Source: Siphonodentalium dalli (lineage: Eukaryota > Mollusca > Scaphopoda > Gadilida > Siphonodentaliidae). Taken from it: a DNA stretch of 64,000 nt. Below the pieces are notes generated by a model. The model was not told the origin of the DNA. It worked only from the letters and a program-made list of their open reading frames with translations, and searched no databases. Shown piece by piece: positions 37,390-48,053 of this stretch. Location of the stretch: contig CP136068.1 of the NCBI GenBank assembly GCA_032622095.1, positions 14,119,729 through 14,183,728 of the forward strand. Reading direction: 5' to 3'. How positions within the stretch are numbered: the first letter of the stretch is position 1; every line of letters starts with the position of its first letter. A program made the translations under genes and the position numbers.

Positions 37390-38622
37390 AAAAAATTAAC
37401 ATATGACAATTTCAATGTCAGAGTATATTTGAGAGTACATTTGTAATCTTTCTTCAGAAATGTTATTACACAGAGAATATCCGCATTGTGTAGATGAATA
37501 AAGAATTCATTTTTTGCGATTATGTGGGCATCTATTCGGCGAGCCGAATAGATGCCCACATACGAGCAAAAATAAATTATCTGTTCAGCTACACTATGTG
37601 GATGTTCTGTTTATCCACCGAACAAATTTAAATGTATTTTATCGCAGTTTTTGACAAACAACATCGCAAAATTCACAGGCTCCTTATAGAGAAGCGATGA
37701 CCTACTTAGCGACTTTATCTGTATAGCTGAGACTAGTTAATTATGAGACAGTTTTGTATTCATGCGACTGCACCACGAAATAGTCCGCTTTATAATTTCT
37801 AATTTATGCCGAAAAATATCATAGAATTTTGTAATTTCTAATAAAATCTTACTGATTTGCGTAATGTTCAAATTTAAAACTGAAGTGTTCGAGTATAGAA
37901 GTCATGTGAATTTGGCTGTTTGCGCTTGAAACGTATTAATGAAAGTCTGAACTTTAGCAAATACACCAGCTGAAGGAAGAATATCGTATACTTTATAGTA
38001 ACAAACTGCCAGTTGCTTAATCAAGTTATAGACTTCACCAACTGAACATTAAAACATTTAATTTGAGTGCGTTTTGGGTCGCATCGTTTGATCTTTTAGA
38101 AAGGTGTCGCCACCGATTGCATGAAAATACGTTGTGGATGTTGACGTTTCTAGGGACGCTGTCCTTAACAACGGAAACCAGTAGGGTGTGGTCACTCACG
38201 ACCTGCTGGAGGTAAGCTGGTCCAAGTTCTTGTAACCTTCTTCGCCGCATATCATTAAGTTTATCTGTCTAGTAGAGGATGCTTTATCTGTCTAGTATAC
38301 GGGTAGAGGCGTGGTTTATCTGATGGGCTTTATATGTATAGTAGAGAGGGGTAGGAGGTAGACCAATACAGTTTTGGGCAGTGTACATGTATGCTTTTCC
38401 ACAATTTATTGAATTTATTGCTGAGTGAACGGGTACACGCCAAGGCGATTTGGTTTTCCCTGTACACCTGGACATGCATGTGTGCTCAGTCGATCAGAAA
38501 TTAAGAAATCAGGTTTAGAATGTGATATATAAACATGTTATTGTCAATATATTTGCCTGACGTGATTTTTACCTCTATTAACTAAAGCTATTCTACTGAC
38601 ATGTTCTGAACAAATATTCCAG
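37390..38622 (+). other. End of intron 6
   Basis: Unclassified sequence, including a short repeat of TTTATCTGTCTAGTA (38260-38300). It ends with the acceptor AATATTCCAG at 38622. Confidence 0.6.
37521..37562. repeat. Perfect inverted repeat (20-bp arms, 2-base spacer)
   Basis: TATGTGGGCATCTATTCGGC at 37521-37540 is followed by GA and its exact complement at 37543-37562. It could form a near-perfect cruciform or hairpin and lies ~170 bp inside the right end of the TIR element. Confidence 0.95.
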
Positions 38623-38681
38623 GTGGCGAACACCGCCAACTGAGGTGAATGCGCAATACAGTGCCACACAGAACAGTATAA
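38623..38681 (+). CDS. M13 peptidase exon g (VNAQY substrate-binding motif)
   Basis: 59 nt: G completes the AC|G threonine codon, then 19 codons, then A. It encodes WRTPPTEVNAQYSATQ; the W..PP..VNA.Y motif aligns with the conserved Asn-Ala of neprilysin-type enzymes, which contacts the substrate backbone (family knowledge). The donor is GTGAGTGT. Confidence 0.95.
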
Positions 38682-39407
38682 GTGAGTGTTATAAACCAGA
38701 ACAGCAAAGACCTGGACATAGTAAAAGATTCTGATTTGAAACCAAATTAGCGAAATTTTCCTGAGCCAATTTTACACTCATCCTGTGAATTGACGTATGG
38801 CGTCATTCGCAACATATATACAGACACAACGAACACTCTACAGAACGAACAACCAAATCAATATGATAAGAATAAGCATATATGACCATTAAGGTGGGTC
38901 AGTATCCCATACACAGTGTCAACCCCGTCAGTGAATATATTTGCAACTATACTGAATATTTCTATTTTAAGTAGAGTATTAATAATTAAATTATTATCGA
39001 TATCCGATTATCTAGTGGTACCATATACGACCTGCAAATTCAAGTTTATCGTTTTCGTGGCGAGTATGCCATGCAGCACTATATATTTATGTGGGCGTGG
39101 CCAATATATAGCACCATGAACAGAGGAACACCTGGACATTTCTTTAAAACATCTGTATCTCCATGGAGATATGATAGCCAGGTGTCCTCAAAATCATCGT
39201 ATAACCCACTAGATTGATTGATTTATACATCTCTATATGTAAAACCCTGCTAGTATGGACTAAATTCATTAAATGGATCGGCCATGAAGCAATTTTGCAT
39301 TCAATGACAACATAATAAGTTGCCTCAAGACAGGACTAATTTATTTTGAACATAAGCCATATAGTGTATACTATGTTTATACAGATTTCACAACTTCATA
39401 CCCACAG
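38682..39407 (+). other. Intron 7, with a Helitron-2 3' fragment
   Basis: 726 bases. 39096-39253 is a Helitron-2 end fragment (separate entry); the rest is unclassified. The acceptor is ATACCCACAG at 39407. Confidence 0.7.
39096..39253 (+). mobile_element. Helitron-2 3' end fragment
   Basis: The sequence from CCAATATATAGCACCATGAAC to ...AACCCTGCTAG, followed by T, matches 23985-24130 plus the last bases of the copy ending at 24437. The ~300 bp in between are missing. It is a short, internally deleted or abortive copy that kept the CTAG terminus. Confidence 0.75.
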
Positions 39408-39459
39408 GGTTTCCAGCTGGAATATTACAGCCACCATTCTACAAAAAAGACCAACCTCT
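39408..39459 (+). CDS. M13 peptidase exon h (FPAGILQPPF)
   Basis: 52 nt: GG completes the A|GG arginine codon, then 16 codons, then CT. It encodes FPAGILQPPFYKKDQP, one of the most conserved M13 signatures. The donor is GTGAGTAC. Confidence 0.97.
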
Positions 39460-39960
39460 GTGAGTACTGACTATCGAATACCGAAAATATTGCTTATCAC
39501 AGTACGTAGGTACAGCTGACAAATCATACACAGTTTACTAAATCACTATTACCAACAATGACATAGAAAACAGAACGAATGTGTTCCTACTTCCATTATT
39601 AATAGTCAGCCAGTGACTTGATTATGAATGTTGAACCCACTGTATGTAAACATTTACTACAACAATGCAGTACTACATGTATGTTTTCCACATCATTTAT
39701 GAACAGTATAATTATATTCTGTCTGTTACTGACGTTCATAAACGTACGTTGTGTTGCCAGGTGTGTAGGTACAATGTTGTGTTTAGAGAGTGAAATCTGG
39801 TGGTCTCGATTCTGAACTGGACGTCCATGGTTATTATTTGCACACCACATAATATATGATACGACCAAGTGCCATCCATTATCGTTTCTAGAAACATGTG
39901 GGCTGCAACTTCAATTTCCGGTAATTCAACTCCTATACACTGCTGTTGGTGCATGTGTTG
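39460..39960 (+). other. Intron 8, left part
   Basis: Unclassified sequence ending in the 8-bp target duplication ATGTGTTG (39953-39960). Confidence 0.65.
39953..39960. repeat. 8-bp target-site duplication, left
   Basis: ATGTGTTG is repeated exactly at 43839-43846, on the outer edges of the foldback element. Confidence 0.88.
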
Positions 39961-42900
39961 GGGACATGACAATCTGCGGAATGGGATGGAATATGGAATA
40001 GAACGACAATCTGCGGAACAGAATTTCAAATTGCGTGGAACGGCCGATATCTCGAGGAATACAGGGCGTAGGGCGCTCATGTTGGTGTCTAACGAAAGGC
40101 CCACATTCGCTCTATCCACACATATTAACCCCGCCACTGACCGGACACCAGAAGTTGTATTATTTAATCGAAAACTGACCTAACATGGGGTGAAATTTGG
40201 GATAGCATGGCAATCTGCGGAACAGAATTTCAAATTGCGTGGAACGGCCGATATCTCGAGGAATACAGGGCGTAGGGCGCTCATTTTGGTGTCTAACGAA
40301 AGGCCGATATTCGCCCTATCCACACATATTAACCCCGCCACTGAACGGACACCGGAAGTTGCATTATTCGGTCGAAAACTGACCTAACATAAAATGCCAC
40401 AAACACGAAAAACTGCGTTCGACATTAATGTTTAGAATTTAGATTTCTCGACGAATACGCTAGCAAACACCAAGTTTTAGGTATCAAATAACGCAGTGGA
40501 ATACCGTGCAGTCGTTTTTATCTACAATATGGCTGTTTTAGTGCGAAAACTGTAATAGCGAAACGCAAACAAGCGCCGATAAAACAGCTAAAAATAGACT
40601 CGATGTTTACATTTACACGATCGATTTCAGCTGGTATATTCAATATAATGGGGCGTATAGTATATCAAAATGTAGGATTAGACACAGGGAATGTATTTTT
40701 TTCCAAATGGGTCCACCACGCGGTGAAATTGTTGCAGAAATTCGCTCCAAAATATTCGCACTTCAGTTGTGACTAAAAGCCCAGATGCCGGAGCCCGGCG
40801 ACTAAAAGCCAAGTTACAAAATAGATTAACTGGTTTGAACGCATGAATATGTCAATGGTCAGACTGTTGGAAATAATACCCAATTTTTTTTATAGACTTA
40901 TATAAACACTTACGTGTGAAACTCGAATTTTAATTAAATCCATGATTGTGTAGTCTCTCGTATATCACGAACACTGCGCGCACACATTTTATTGGAATAC
41001 ATGCCATCTTTGCCTTGTGTTTTGTTTAGTTTAGTTTTTTTGGCGACCAAAGATGAGATGTGTTCGCACCACACTGTGCTAAGGCCAATGAAATCACTGA
41101 ATTTCAGATTATCAGCTTAACCGCATTATTTCATTAGTATCTGAAGCAAATTAATGAACACCATAAACAATAGAAAATTAACACAGCTCTTCGTGTGGGA
41201 TAATCTTTAAAGCCAGTGACACCTCAGTCATCCTGACAGACTGTACAAACATAATGATAATGGGGCATTATGCATCATGAATATTTTTGTTAATTGGAAT
41301 TGTCAAATCTAACATGCATGTTGTGGCTTCTAAGTAAACAAATTACCAGTTTTTTTAAATGGAGGCATGATGTTAAAGGACTCTTAGTTGCAATTAAGAC
41401 CCTCGCAATAAATGCTTCAACAAACGCTCTTTATTGACTACCCTATACATGTTCTATGTATACTATAGGGCGACTGTATATACACAGACGGTATAGATAA
41501 CTTTTAAGAGTGTTAACAATATTTTATTAGAACGAAAAAACAGAACGTCACATTTACAATGTATACATAGAAAAATAACAAATAGTTCAAATGGCGATAT
41601 GATAACAAGCAATAAGCCTATGGCTTTTATAAAAATCCTTTCCTCTAGAAATGTTACCCCGAGTGTCAATAGAGACAGCTGCATGGTAAAGAAAGCGGGG
41701 ATTTGAATATAGTTATGTTTTCTCAGGTTTTTTGTGAAGTAGGTTAAGCGAGTGCGGGGTTGAGAAGGGTTGGGTGTGATTGAGAAGATAATGGAGTAGG
41801 TAGGAAAAACAATGAAACAGGAAGGAAAAAATGTGTGGTAAATGGTGCATACAAGCATACATGTATATAGTCGAAATTTTAAATTATGGTAGTGTCCAAC
41901 ATAGAAACGGAATTAGAAATCAAATATGTCTCAGCACTCAGAAGATGTGATATAATGAAACTAGATAATTGTTATATGCTGGTAGCGTGTATCAATAAAG
42001 TAAATAAAATTAGTAAATACAATCAGTTTTAAGTGCATCAATATGCCAAGGTCATCACTGATTTCATTTAATAAAATTTAACAAAGCATATTTGGATTTT
42101 ATGCCCAGTGTTGTCAATGCATGTCGCTCTACAAGAACGATGTCGTGTATTTGATTTAAATAAAGTTTTTATAAAATAGGCTTATTGCTTGTTATCATAT
42201 CGCCATTTGAACTATTTGTTATTTTTCTATGTATACATTGTAAATGTGACGTTCTGTTTTTTCGTTCTAATAAAATATTGTTAACACTCTTAAAAGTTAT
42301 CTATACCGTCTGTGTATATACAGTCGCCCTATAGTATACATAGAACATGTATAGGGTAGTCAATAAAGAGCGTTTGTTGAAGCATTTATTGCGAGGGTCT
42401 TAATTGCAACTAAGAGTCCTTTAACATCATGCCTCCATTTAAAAAAACTGGTAATTTGTTTACTTAGAAGCCACAACATGCATGTTAGATTTGACAATTC
42501 CAATTAACAAAAATATTCATGATGCATAATGCCCCATTATCATTATGTTTGTACAGTCTGTCAGGATGACTGAGGTGTCACTGGCTTTAAAGATTATCCC
42601 GCACGAAGAGCTGTGTTAATTTTCTATTGTTTATGGTGTTCATTAATTTGCTTCAGATACTAATGAAATAATGCGGTTAAGCTGATAATCTGAAATTCAG
42701 TGATTTCATTGGCCTTAGCACAGTGTGGTGCGAACACATCTCATCTTTGGTCGCCCAAAAAACTAAACTAAACAAAACACAAGGCAAAGATGGCATGTAT
42801 TCCAATAAAATGTGTGCGCGCAGTGTTCGTGATATACGAGAGACTACACAATCATGGATTTAATTAAAATTCGAGTTTCACACGTAAGTGTTTATATAAG

Positions 42901-43838
42901 TCTATAAAAAAAAAATTGGGTATTATTTCCAACAGTCTGACCATTGACATATTCATGCGTTCAAACCAGTTAATCTATTTTGTAACTTGGCTTTTAGTCG
43001 CCGGGCTCCGGCATCTGGGCTTTTAGTCACAACTGAAGTGCGAATATTTTGGAGCGAATTTCTGCAACAATTTCACCGCGTGGTGGACCCATTTGGAAAA
43101 AAATACATTCCCTGTGTCTAATCCTACATTTTGATATACTATACGCCCCATTATATTGAATATACCAGCTGAAATCGATCGTGTAAATGTAAACATCGAG
43201 TCTATTTTTAGCTGTTTTATCGGCGCTTGTTTGCGTTTCGCTATTACAGTTTTCGCACTAAAACAGCCATATTGTAGATAAAAACGAGTGCACAGTATTC
43301 CACTGCGTTATTTGATACCTAAAACTTGGTGTTTGCTAGCGTATTCGTCGAGAAATCTAAATTCTAAACATTAATGTCGAACGCAGTTTTTCGTGTTTGT
43401 GGCATTTTATGTTAGGTCAGTTTTCGACCGAATAATGCAACTTCCGGTGTCCGTTCAGTGGCGGGGTTAATATGTGTGGATAGGGCGAATATCGGCCTTT
43501 CGTTAGACACCACAATGAGCGCCCTACGCCCTGTATTCCTCGAGATATCGGCCGTTCCACGCAATTTGAAATTCTGTTCCGCAGATTGCCATGCTATCCC
43601 AAATTTCACCCCATGTTAGGTCAGTTTTCGATCAAATAATGCAACTTCTGGTGTCCGGTCAGTGGCGGGGTTAATATGTGTGGATAGGGCGAATGTGGGC
43701 CTTTCGTTAGACACCAACATGAGCGCCCTACGCCCTGTATCCCTCGAGATATCGGCCGTTCCACGCAATTTGAAATTCTGTTCCGCAGATTGTCGTTCTA
43801 TTCCATATTCCATCCCATTCCGCAGATTGTCATGTCCC
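39961..43838. mobile_element. Long-TIR foldback transposon in intron 8
   Basis: Left arm 39961-41620 and right arm 42177-43838 (about 1.66 kb each) are near-identical inverted copies, with only scattered differences and a few indels seen. The spacer is 41621-42176. The termini are GGGACATGAC...GTCATGTCCC, and the flanks are a perfect 8-bp duplication. Each arm starts with two tandem ~204-bp modules (CTGCGGAACAGAATTTC at 40011 and 40215) containing GGCCGATATCTCGAGGAATA. No transposase is recognised; the 131-codon minus-strand open frame (41463-41858) spans arm and spacer and resembles nothing I know. The 8-bp duplication would fit hAT or a related superfamily, but the ends are not diagnostic. 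Confidence 0.9.
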
Positions 43839-43846
43839 ATGTGTTG
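43839..43846. repeat. 8-bp target-site duplication, right
   Basis: ATGTGTTG, identical to 39953-39960. Confidence 0.88.
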
Positions 43847-44107
43847 TACAGGCGGTGGAAGCTGAAAGTACAATCTAATGCGCTTAGTTTTACATTCTTA
43901 TATTGCACAAGTATTGAACAGCTGGTTATAATGATATACATTGCACTTGTATTCTCTTTATGAACACATGTCTACTCATTTTCCTGAACACGCCTTTAAA
44001 TGAACGATAAACCATTCCAATATATACGTTTATAACTGGTTGGTATAATCCATTTTGTATAGAAAGGTTTAACATCAAACCTTCAATACGAAACTTTTCC
44101 ACAACAG
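43847..44107 (+). other. Intron 8, right part
   Basis: Unclassified; it ends with the acceptor TTTTCCACAACAG at 44107. Confidence 0.7.
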
Positions 44108-44175
44108 AGCGATGAATTATGGAGGAATTGGGTTCGTGATTGGTCACGAGATAACACACGGATTCGATGACCGGG
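44108..44175 (+). CDS. M13 peptidase exon i (HEITH zinc-binding site)
   Basis: 68 nt: A completes the CT|A leucine codon, 22 codons follow, then G. It encodes [26 protein letters not shown] is the HExxH gluzincin motif: two histidines bind zinc and the glutamate is the catalytic base. The third zinc ligand would lie in a downstream exon. The donor is GTGAGTAG. Confidence 0.98.
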
Positions 44176-44700
44176 GTGAGTAGATCTCAGAAATATTAAG
44201 ACCGCATATTAATGCCTTTTGTTACATGTTGCATGTAGAGTTTTCCCAAGTATATATAGTGATTAACATCAATTATATCTCAAGCTATAAGATGATTGCG
44301 TCCAATCGTCCAATTGTCAAAGTTGTTACACGTTCTGTGCTATAATCTAAGAACACTGATCAGGATGACATAACACGGAAGAGGTTTCTTGCACGCGAGC
44401 AATTGTGAACGGCTGTGACTGGAACTCAGATTACTTGGTGGAAATATATTAATCACCTGCAGATTTTATAAATTCATACACTTATATTTGGAAGAAATTG
44501 TGTCTATGATATAAATACAGTTCAATATATGTTCTTGTCTTAGTACTATCAATAAGTTCAAATATTAACCTATACTGTAATTTGTAATACAGTCTTATAA
44601 ATTCTGCAAGTGCAATCATTACTCTCGACAAATGTATCGTTTTCGCGCCATTCTGCTAATGGAATTCTGATGTGGAACGCACAACAAATCTTACTTTCAG
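44176..44700 (+). other. Intron 9
   Basis: 525 bases, AT-rich, with nothing else recognised. It ends with the acceptor CTTACTTTCAG at 44700. Confidence 0.75.
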
Positions 44701-44831
44701 GTAGTCAGCGAGATAAAGATGGGAATATCAATCCCTGGTGGACCGATGAATCTGTGGAGAATTTTAAGAAGAAAAAGCAGTGTATCATTGATCAATATGG
44801 GTCATATTTCGTTGAGGACGTAAACATGACG
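44701..44831 (+). CDS. M13 peptidase exon j (DKDGN...QYGSY), last visible exon
   Basis: 131 nt: GT completes the G|GT glycine codon, then 43 codons to ACG, with donor GTATTATG (phase 0). It encodes QRDKDGNINPWWTDES, FKKKKQC and DQYGSYFVED, matching the M13 segment R..DKDGN...WW......F......C...QY..Y. The next expected exon would carry the G.NTLGENIADNGG motif; I cannot find it between 44832 and 64000. Confidence 0.95.
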
Positions 44832-45238
44832 GTATTATGTTATATAATGCACTGTTTGTTTCACCTGTACAGGATTTCTTGCAAAATTGTACTACAGTAC
44901 ATGCATATACAACACCGGACATGTGCGCAATGGTGCAAATCTAGCACAAGAAGACAAATATATTGTGCAGATTGATATTAACCATTTATATACTAAATAG
45001 TGAAAACCAAATGTGACATAATAACTATACTTATGACTACCAAAGAATGTGATTTTGTTATTGAAAAATAAACGAACATAATTATTACTATATTTCTAAA
45101 AGACCAAGACTGTATGAAATAAATGGGTATTAAATTAAATGGCAAGCACAATAAGTGTTATCTTTAATGTGGCACTCCTCGATTCAAAAGTTTTATGTTC
45201 TACAACATGAAATATTAATAAAAAATCAAATGGGCTAC
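44832..45238 (+). other. Start of the last visible intron, unclassified
   Basis: AT-rich; no exon or repeat ends found. Confidence 0.5.
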
Positions 45239-45676
45239 ATCGACATTGGCCTGGAGCCTGAATATTGCTTTTTATTAATGAATCGTAGTTTAGTTAACGA
45301 TTCAACATCATAATAAATATACCTTGTAATTAATAAGTTCCCCTCACCATGTCGTCTGAATTTACCCTGCAACCCGGCTGTTATATTGAACCTAATGCCT
45401 TCATGTGTCGAATGCCATTAAACGTAATGACACTTGATTTCTTTTTGGAAGTGATGATATTGCTTAAGAGTAATGTGTGTTATGCGACATTGGAAACTAA
45501 CGGTTCTGTATTTTGGACGCATCCCTGTTGTTGCCTTCTTTAAGACCCACCGTCCGATTTGACGTCAAATAAAATCCAGAATTTCTCATACCTTACCGAG
45601 CAAAACATAAACATACTTGCAATCACCATCACTAGCATCACACATGTATCGTGAAAATCCACAAAATAATCCATGT
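45239..45676 (+). repeat. Direct duplication unit U1
   Basis: The stretch ATCGACATTG..CTGGAGCCTGAATA to CGTGAAAATCCA..A.AATCCAT recurs at 47632-48050 with moderate divergence. An open frame of 64 codons inside U1 is broken in the second copy, so it is not supported as a gene. Confidence 0.85.
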
Positions 45677-46356
45677 ATAATGCACGCGAATCCAAATAAG
45701 GAAATGACGCAATATCGTGACTGCGATCAGCTGCTTATAAACAATTCACTGCGCATGTTGCGAGGAACTAAACAACACTCGACCTACATTTTCTCTGACA
45801 CAAAGCGTGTTTTGTGAATACTATCGCATTCATATCATCATTATATGCTATACCATTAGTATCTTCTTGAGGACATTATCATAACTTGATAAGTGTTATT
45901 TCTAAATTATAACCCACAACGAAGGCCGCCTGTCCCTTTAACTCGTTTAGGACGGGAAACGGATATATCCGTATATCCATAGGAGGTTTTGGTGACCAGA
46001 TATCGACTTCCAAAAGAGGAACAGCTAACACATTTTGAATGTTGCGCCAGCCTAGCAAAAATTCAAATGGTCGCCTCTTAACTCGTTTGGGACGTGATTA
46101 TTTTGGGAAAACATTACTCACAGACGAGATTGTTTGCAGAAATGCTCACTTTTATATAATTTTATAGCAATTCATGCGTTTTATTCAATGTTAGTTCAGA
46201 CCATTTGCCATGGCCGAATTATCAGGGCCACCAAAATTTCACTAAAGATAAACTCTAAAAATTGCTAGTTATACCAGCAAACCGAGCAAATAATGAATGC
46301 CAGCAAACCGAGCAAATAACGGATATATCCGTTTCCCAAAACATTACCTACAGGAC

Positions 46357-46380
46357 GGGAAACGGATATATCCGTTTCCC
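46357..46380. repeat. Perfect 24-bp palindrome around ACGGATATATCCGT
   Basis: The GGGAAACGGATATATCCGT core followed by TTCCC is self-complementary over 24 bases. Partial copies sit at 45954-45973 and 46317-46337. Confidence 0.9.
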
Positions 46381-46716
46381 ACTTAATGCACTTGCTATAT
46401 ATCAGCGAATGGATCTTTTACAATTAAATGTTTTGCGCATAGTAACATGTATTCAATATAGGCCGATCACTCAGTGAGGGGTCCAGGAAGATGTAACCTA
46501 TTTTTGGCGTCACGTGGGGGGTTGCGTGCCGTGATTCGTGACGTCATTGCTCCAAAATGGCGGCGCTCAGTAGCCTAAGCCATTGACGCGTATAGACAAG
46601 TTTTCGGTTGACAATCACCATGGCAGGTGAATATTGACCCACTCAGCGGAAGGAACAAGAAGCGGCGGCAATTTAAGGATATTCATGGATCCTATTTCTT
46701 TGGAAAATAATTACGT

Positions 46717-46869
46717 TTGATTCAAAATGTCGCATGCAAACATCTCGTATAGCGGAATTACAGCCCCCTAACGCATAATTTTCCGAAAATCGGTTGCCAT
46801 GTCAACCGGTCGCAATTTGGTGGTATCTACCCAAAATATTTGGAAGATTTATAGAACACGAATGATCAC

Positions 46870-46917
<48 letters not shown>

Positions 46918-47420
46918 AGTTGTCACGAGGAGAATTCTGTCATGACAAATGGTCTGACCAAGCATTAAGTTAACCTTGCTATAAAATGATATAACAGTAA
47001 GCATTTTAACGTTAGAAAATGGGGCTTTAGCGGCCATTTTAAATGGCGCCCTCTGTCGGTGTTGGGTGATTTTCGAGCATGGCTAGTTCCATATGTTGGC
47101 AAAATAGTCCTGGATCATTTAACTTCGAAATGATTTATATTTGATTCAAAATGTCGCAAACATATCGTCATATAGCGAAATTACAGCCCCCAAACGCATA
47201 CATTTCCGAAAATAGGTTGCTATGGCAACCGGTCGTAATTTGGTGGTATCTACCCAAAAATTCTAGAAGATTTATAGACTACGGATGATTACCCATATAG
47301 TATGAGTTGTCCCGCGGAGAATTCGGCCATGGCAAATGGTCTGAACTAACATTGAATAAAACGCATGAATTGCTATAAAATTATATAAAAGTGAGCATTT
47401 CTGCAAACAATCTCGTCTGT
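46717..47420 (+). repeat. Direct repeat, period 424 bp
   Basis: TTGATTCAAAATGTCGCA, then ATTACAGCCCCC.AACGCATA and CAACCGGTCG.AATTTGGTGG, then AAATGGTCTGA, occur at about 46717-46995 and 47141-47415. Confidence 0.82.
46872..46913. repeat. (TA)n microsatellite
   Basis: Roughly 21 uninterrupted TA units lie inside the first copy of the 424-bp repeat; the second copy lacks the expansion. Confidence 0.97.
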
Positions 47421-47631
47421 GAGTAATGTTTTCTCAAAAGAATCACGTTCCAAACGAGTTAAGAGGCGACCATTTGAATTTTTGCTAGGCTGGCGCAACA
47501 TTCAAAATGTGTTAGTTGTTCCTCTTTTGGAAGTCGATATCTGGTCACCAAAACCTCCTATCAATGGGCCCATAGGTCGGATCTAATTGTTTTGGTACAG
47601 AAAACGTATATAAGGTGGTTGGTGGTGTCAA

Positions 47632-48050
47632 ATCGACATTGACATGGAGCCTGAATACTGCTTTACATTAACGAATCGTAGTTTAGTTAATGATTCAACA
47701 TCATAACGATATACCTTAGTTCCCCTCGCCATGCATGTCGTCTGAAAACCGGCTGTTATCTAGAACCTACTGATGTAATGTGTCGAATGCCTTTAAACGT
47801 AATGGCAGTTCATTTCTTTGGAAGTAATTATATTGCTTAAGAGTAATATTTGTAATGCGACATTGGAAACTGACGGTTGTGTATTATTGTGGATGCATCC
47901 CTGTTGTTGCCTTTATTTAAGACCCATCGTCCGATTTGACATCAAACAAAGTCCAGTATTTCTTATACCTTAACAAAGCAAAACATAAACATACTTGTAA
48001 TCACCGTCACTCGCATCACACATGCATCGCGAAAATCCAAAAATCATCCA
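47632..48050 (+). repeat. Direct duplication unit U2
   Basis: This is the second copy of U1 (45239-45676). It stops exactly at the TAA that flanks the first Harbinger-like element. Confidence 0.85.
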
Positions 48051-48053
48051 TAA

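Larger units (their letters stand above)
501..44831 (+). other. M13-family zinc metallopeptidase gene (neprilysin/ECE-like), partial, 10 visible exons
   Basis: Ten exons (501-640, 5811-5904, 21048-21176, 25335-25433, 26302-26385, 28030-28133, 38623-38681, 39408-39459, 44108-44175, 44701-44831) total 960 nt and join into 320 codons with no stop and matching phases at every junction. Acceptors are AG; donors are GT except the first, which is GC. Family hallmarks appear in the expected order: EPVVV, NYMMWR, a RW..C segment, [29 protein letters not shown] and DKDGN. M13 enzymes are mostly type II membrane ectopeptidases that cleave small peptides; that role is inferred from the family. The cytoplasmic/TM N-terminus, the cysteine-rich start of the ectodomain and the C-terminal part with the third zinc ligand (ENxxD) are not in the window. 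NEP, ECE and NEP-like paralogues cannot be told apart here. The gene looks intact as far as it is visible. Confidence 0.93.
45979..47561. mobile_element. Second foldback (inverted-repeat) element
   Basis: 45979-46220 (ATAGGAGGTTTTGGTGACCA...) and 47320-47561 (...TGGTCACCAAAACCTCCTAT) are inverted copies of 242 bp each. Between them lie a direct repeat of ~300 bp with period 424 (TTGATTCAAAATGTCGCA at 46717 and 47141), a TA microsatellite and GGATATATCC palindromes. A partial copy of the right arm and its outside flank recurs at 51541-51715. No target duplication could be assigned. Confidence 0.75.

Noticed and set aside
41463-41858. 131-codon minus-strand open frame, hydrophobic
   Set aside because: It spans the arm/spacer boundary of the foldback element, has no recognisable motif and its codons fit AT-rich noncoding DNA; too weak to call a gene.
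45349-45543. 64-codon open frame in duplication unit U1
   Set aside because: The duplicate at 47.7 kb is frameshifted and shortened, with no sign of coding constraint.
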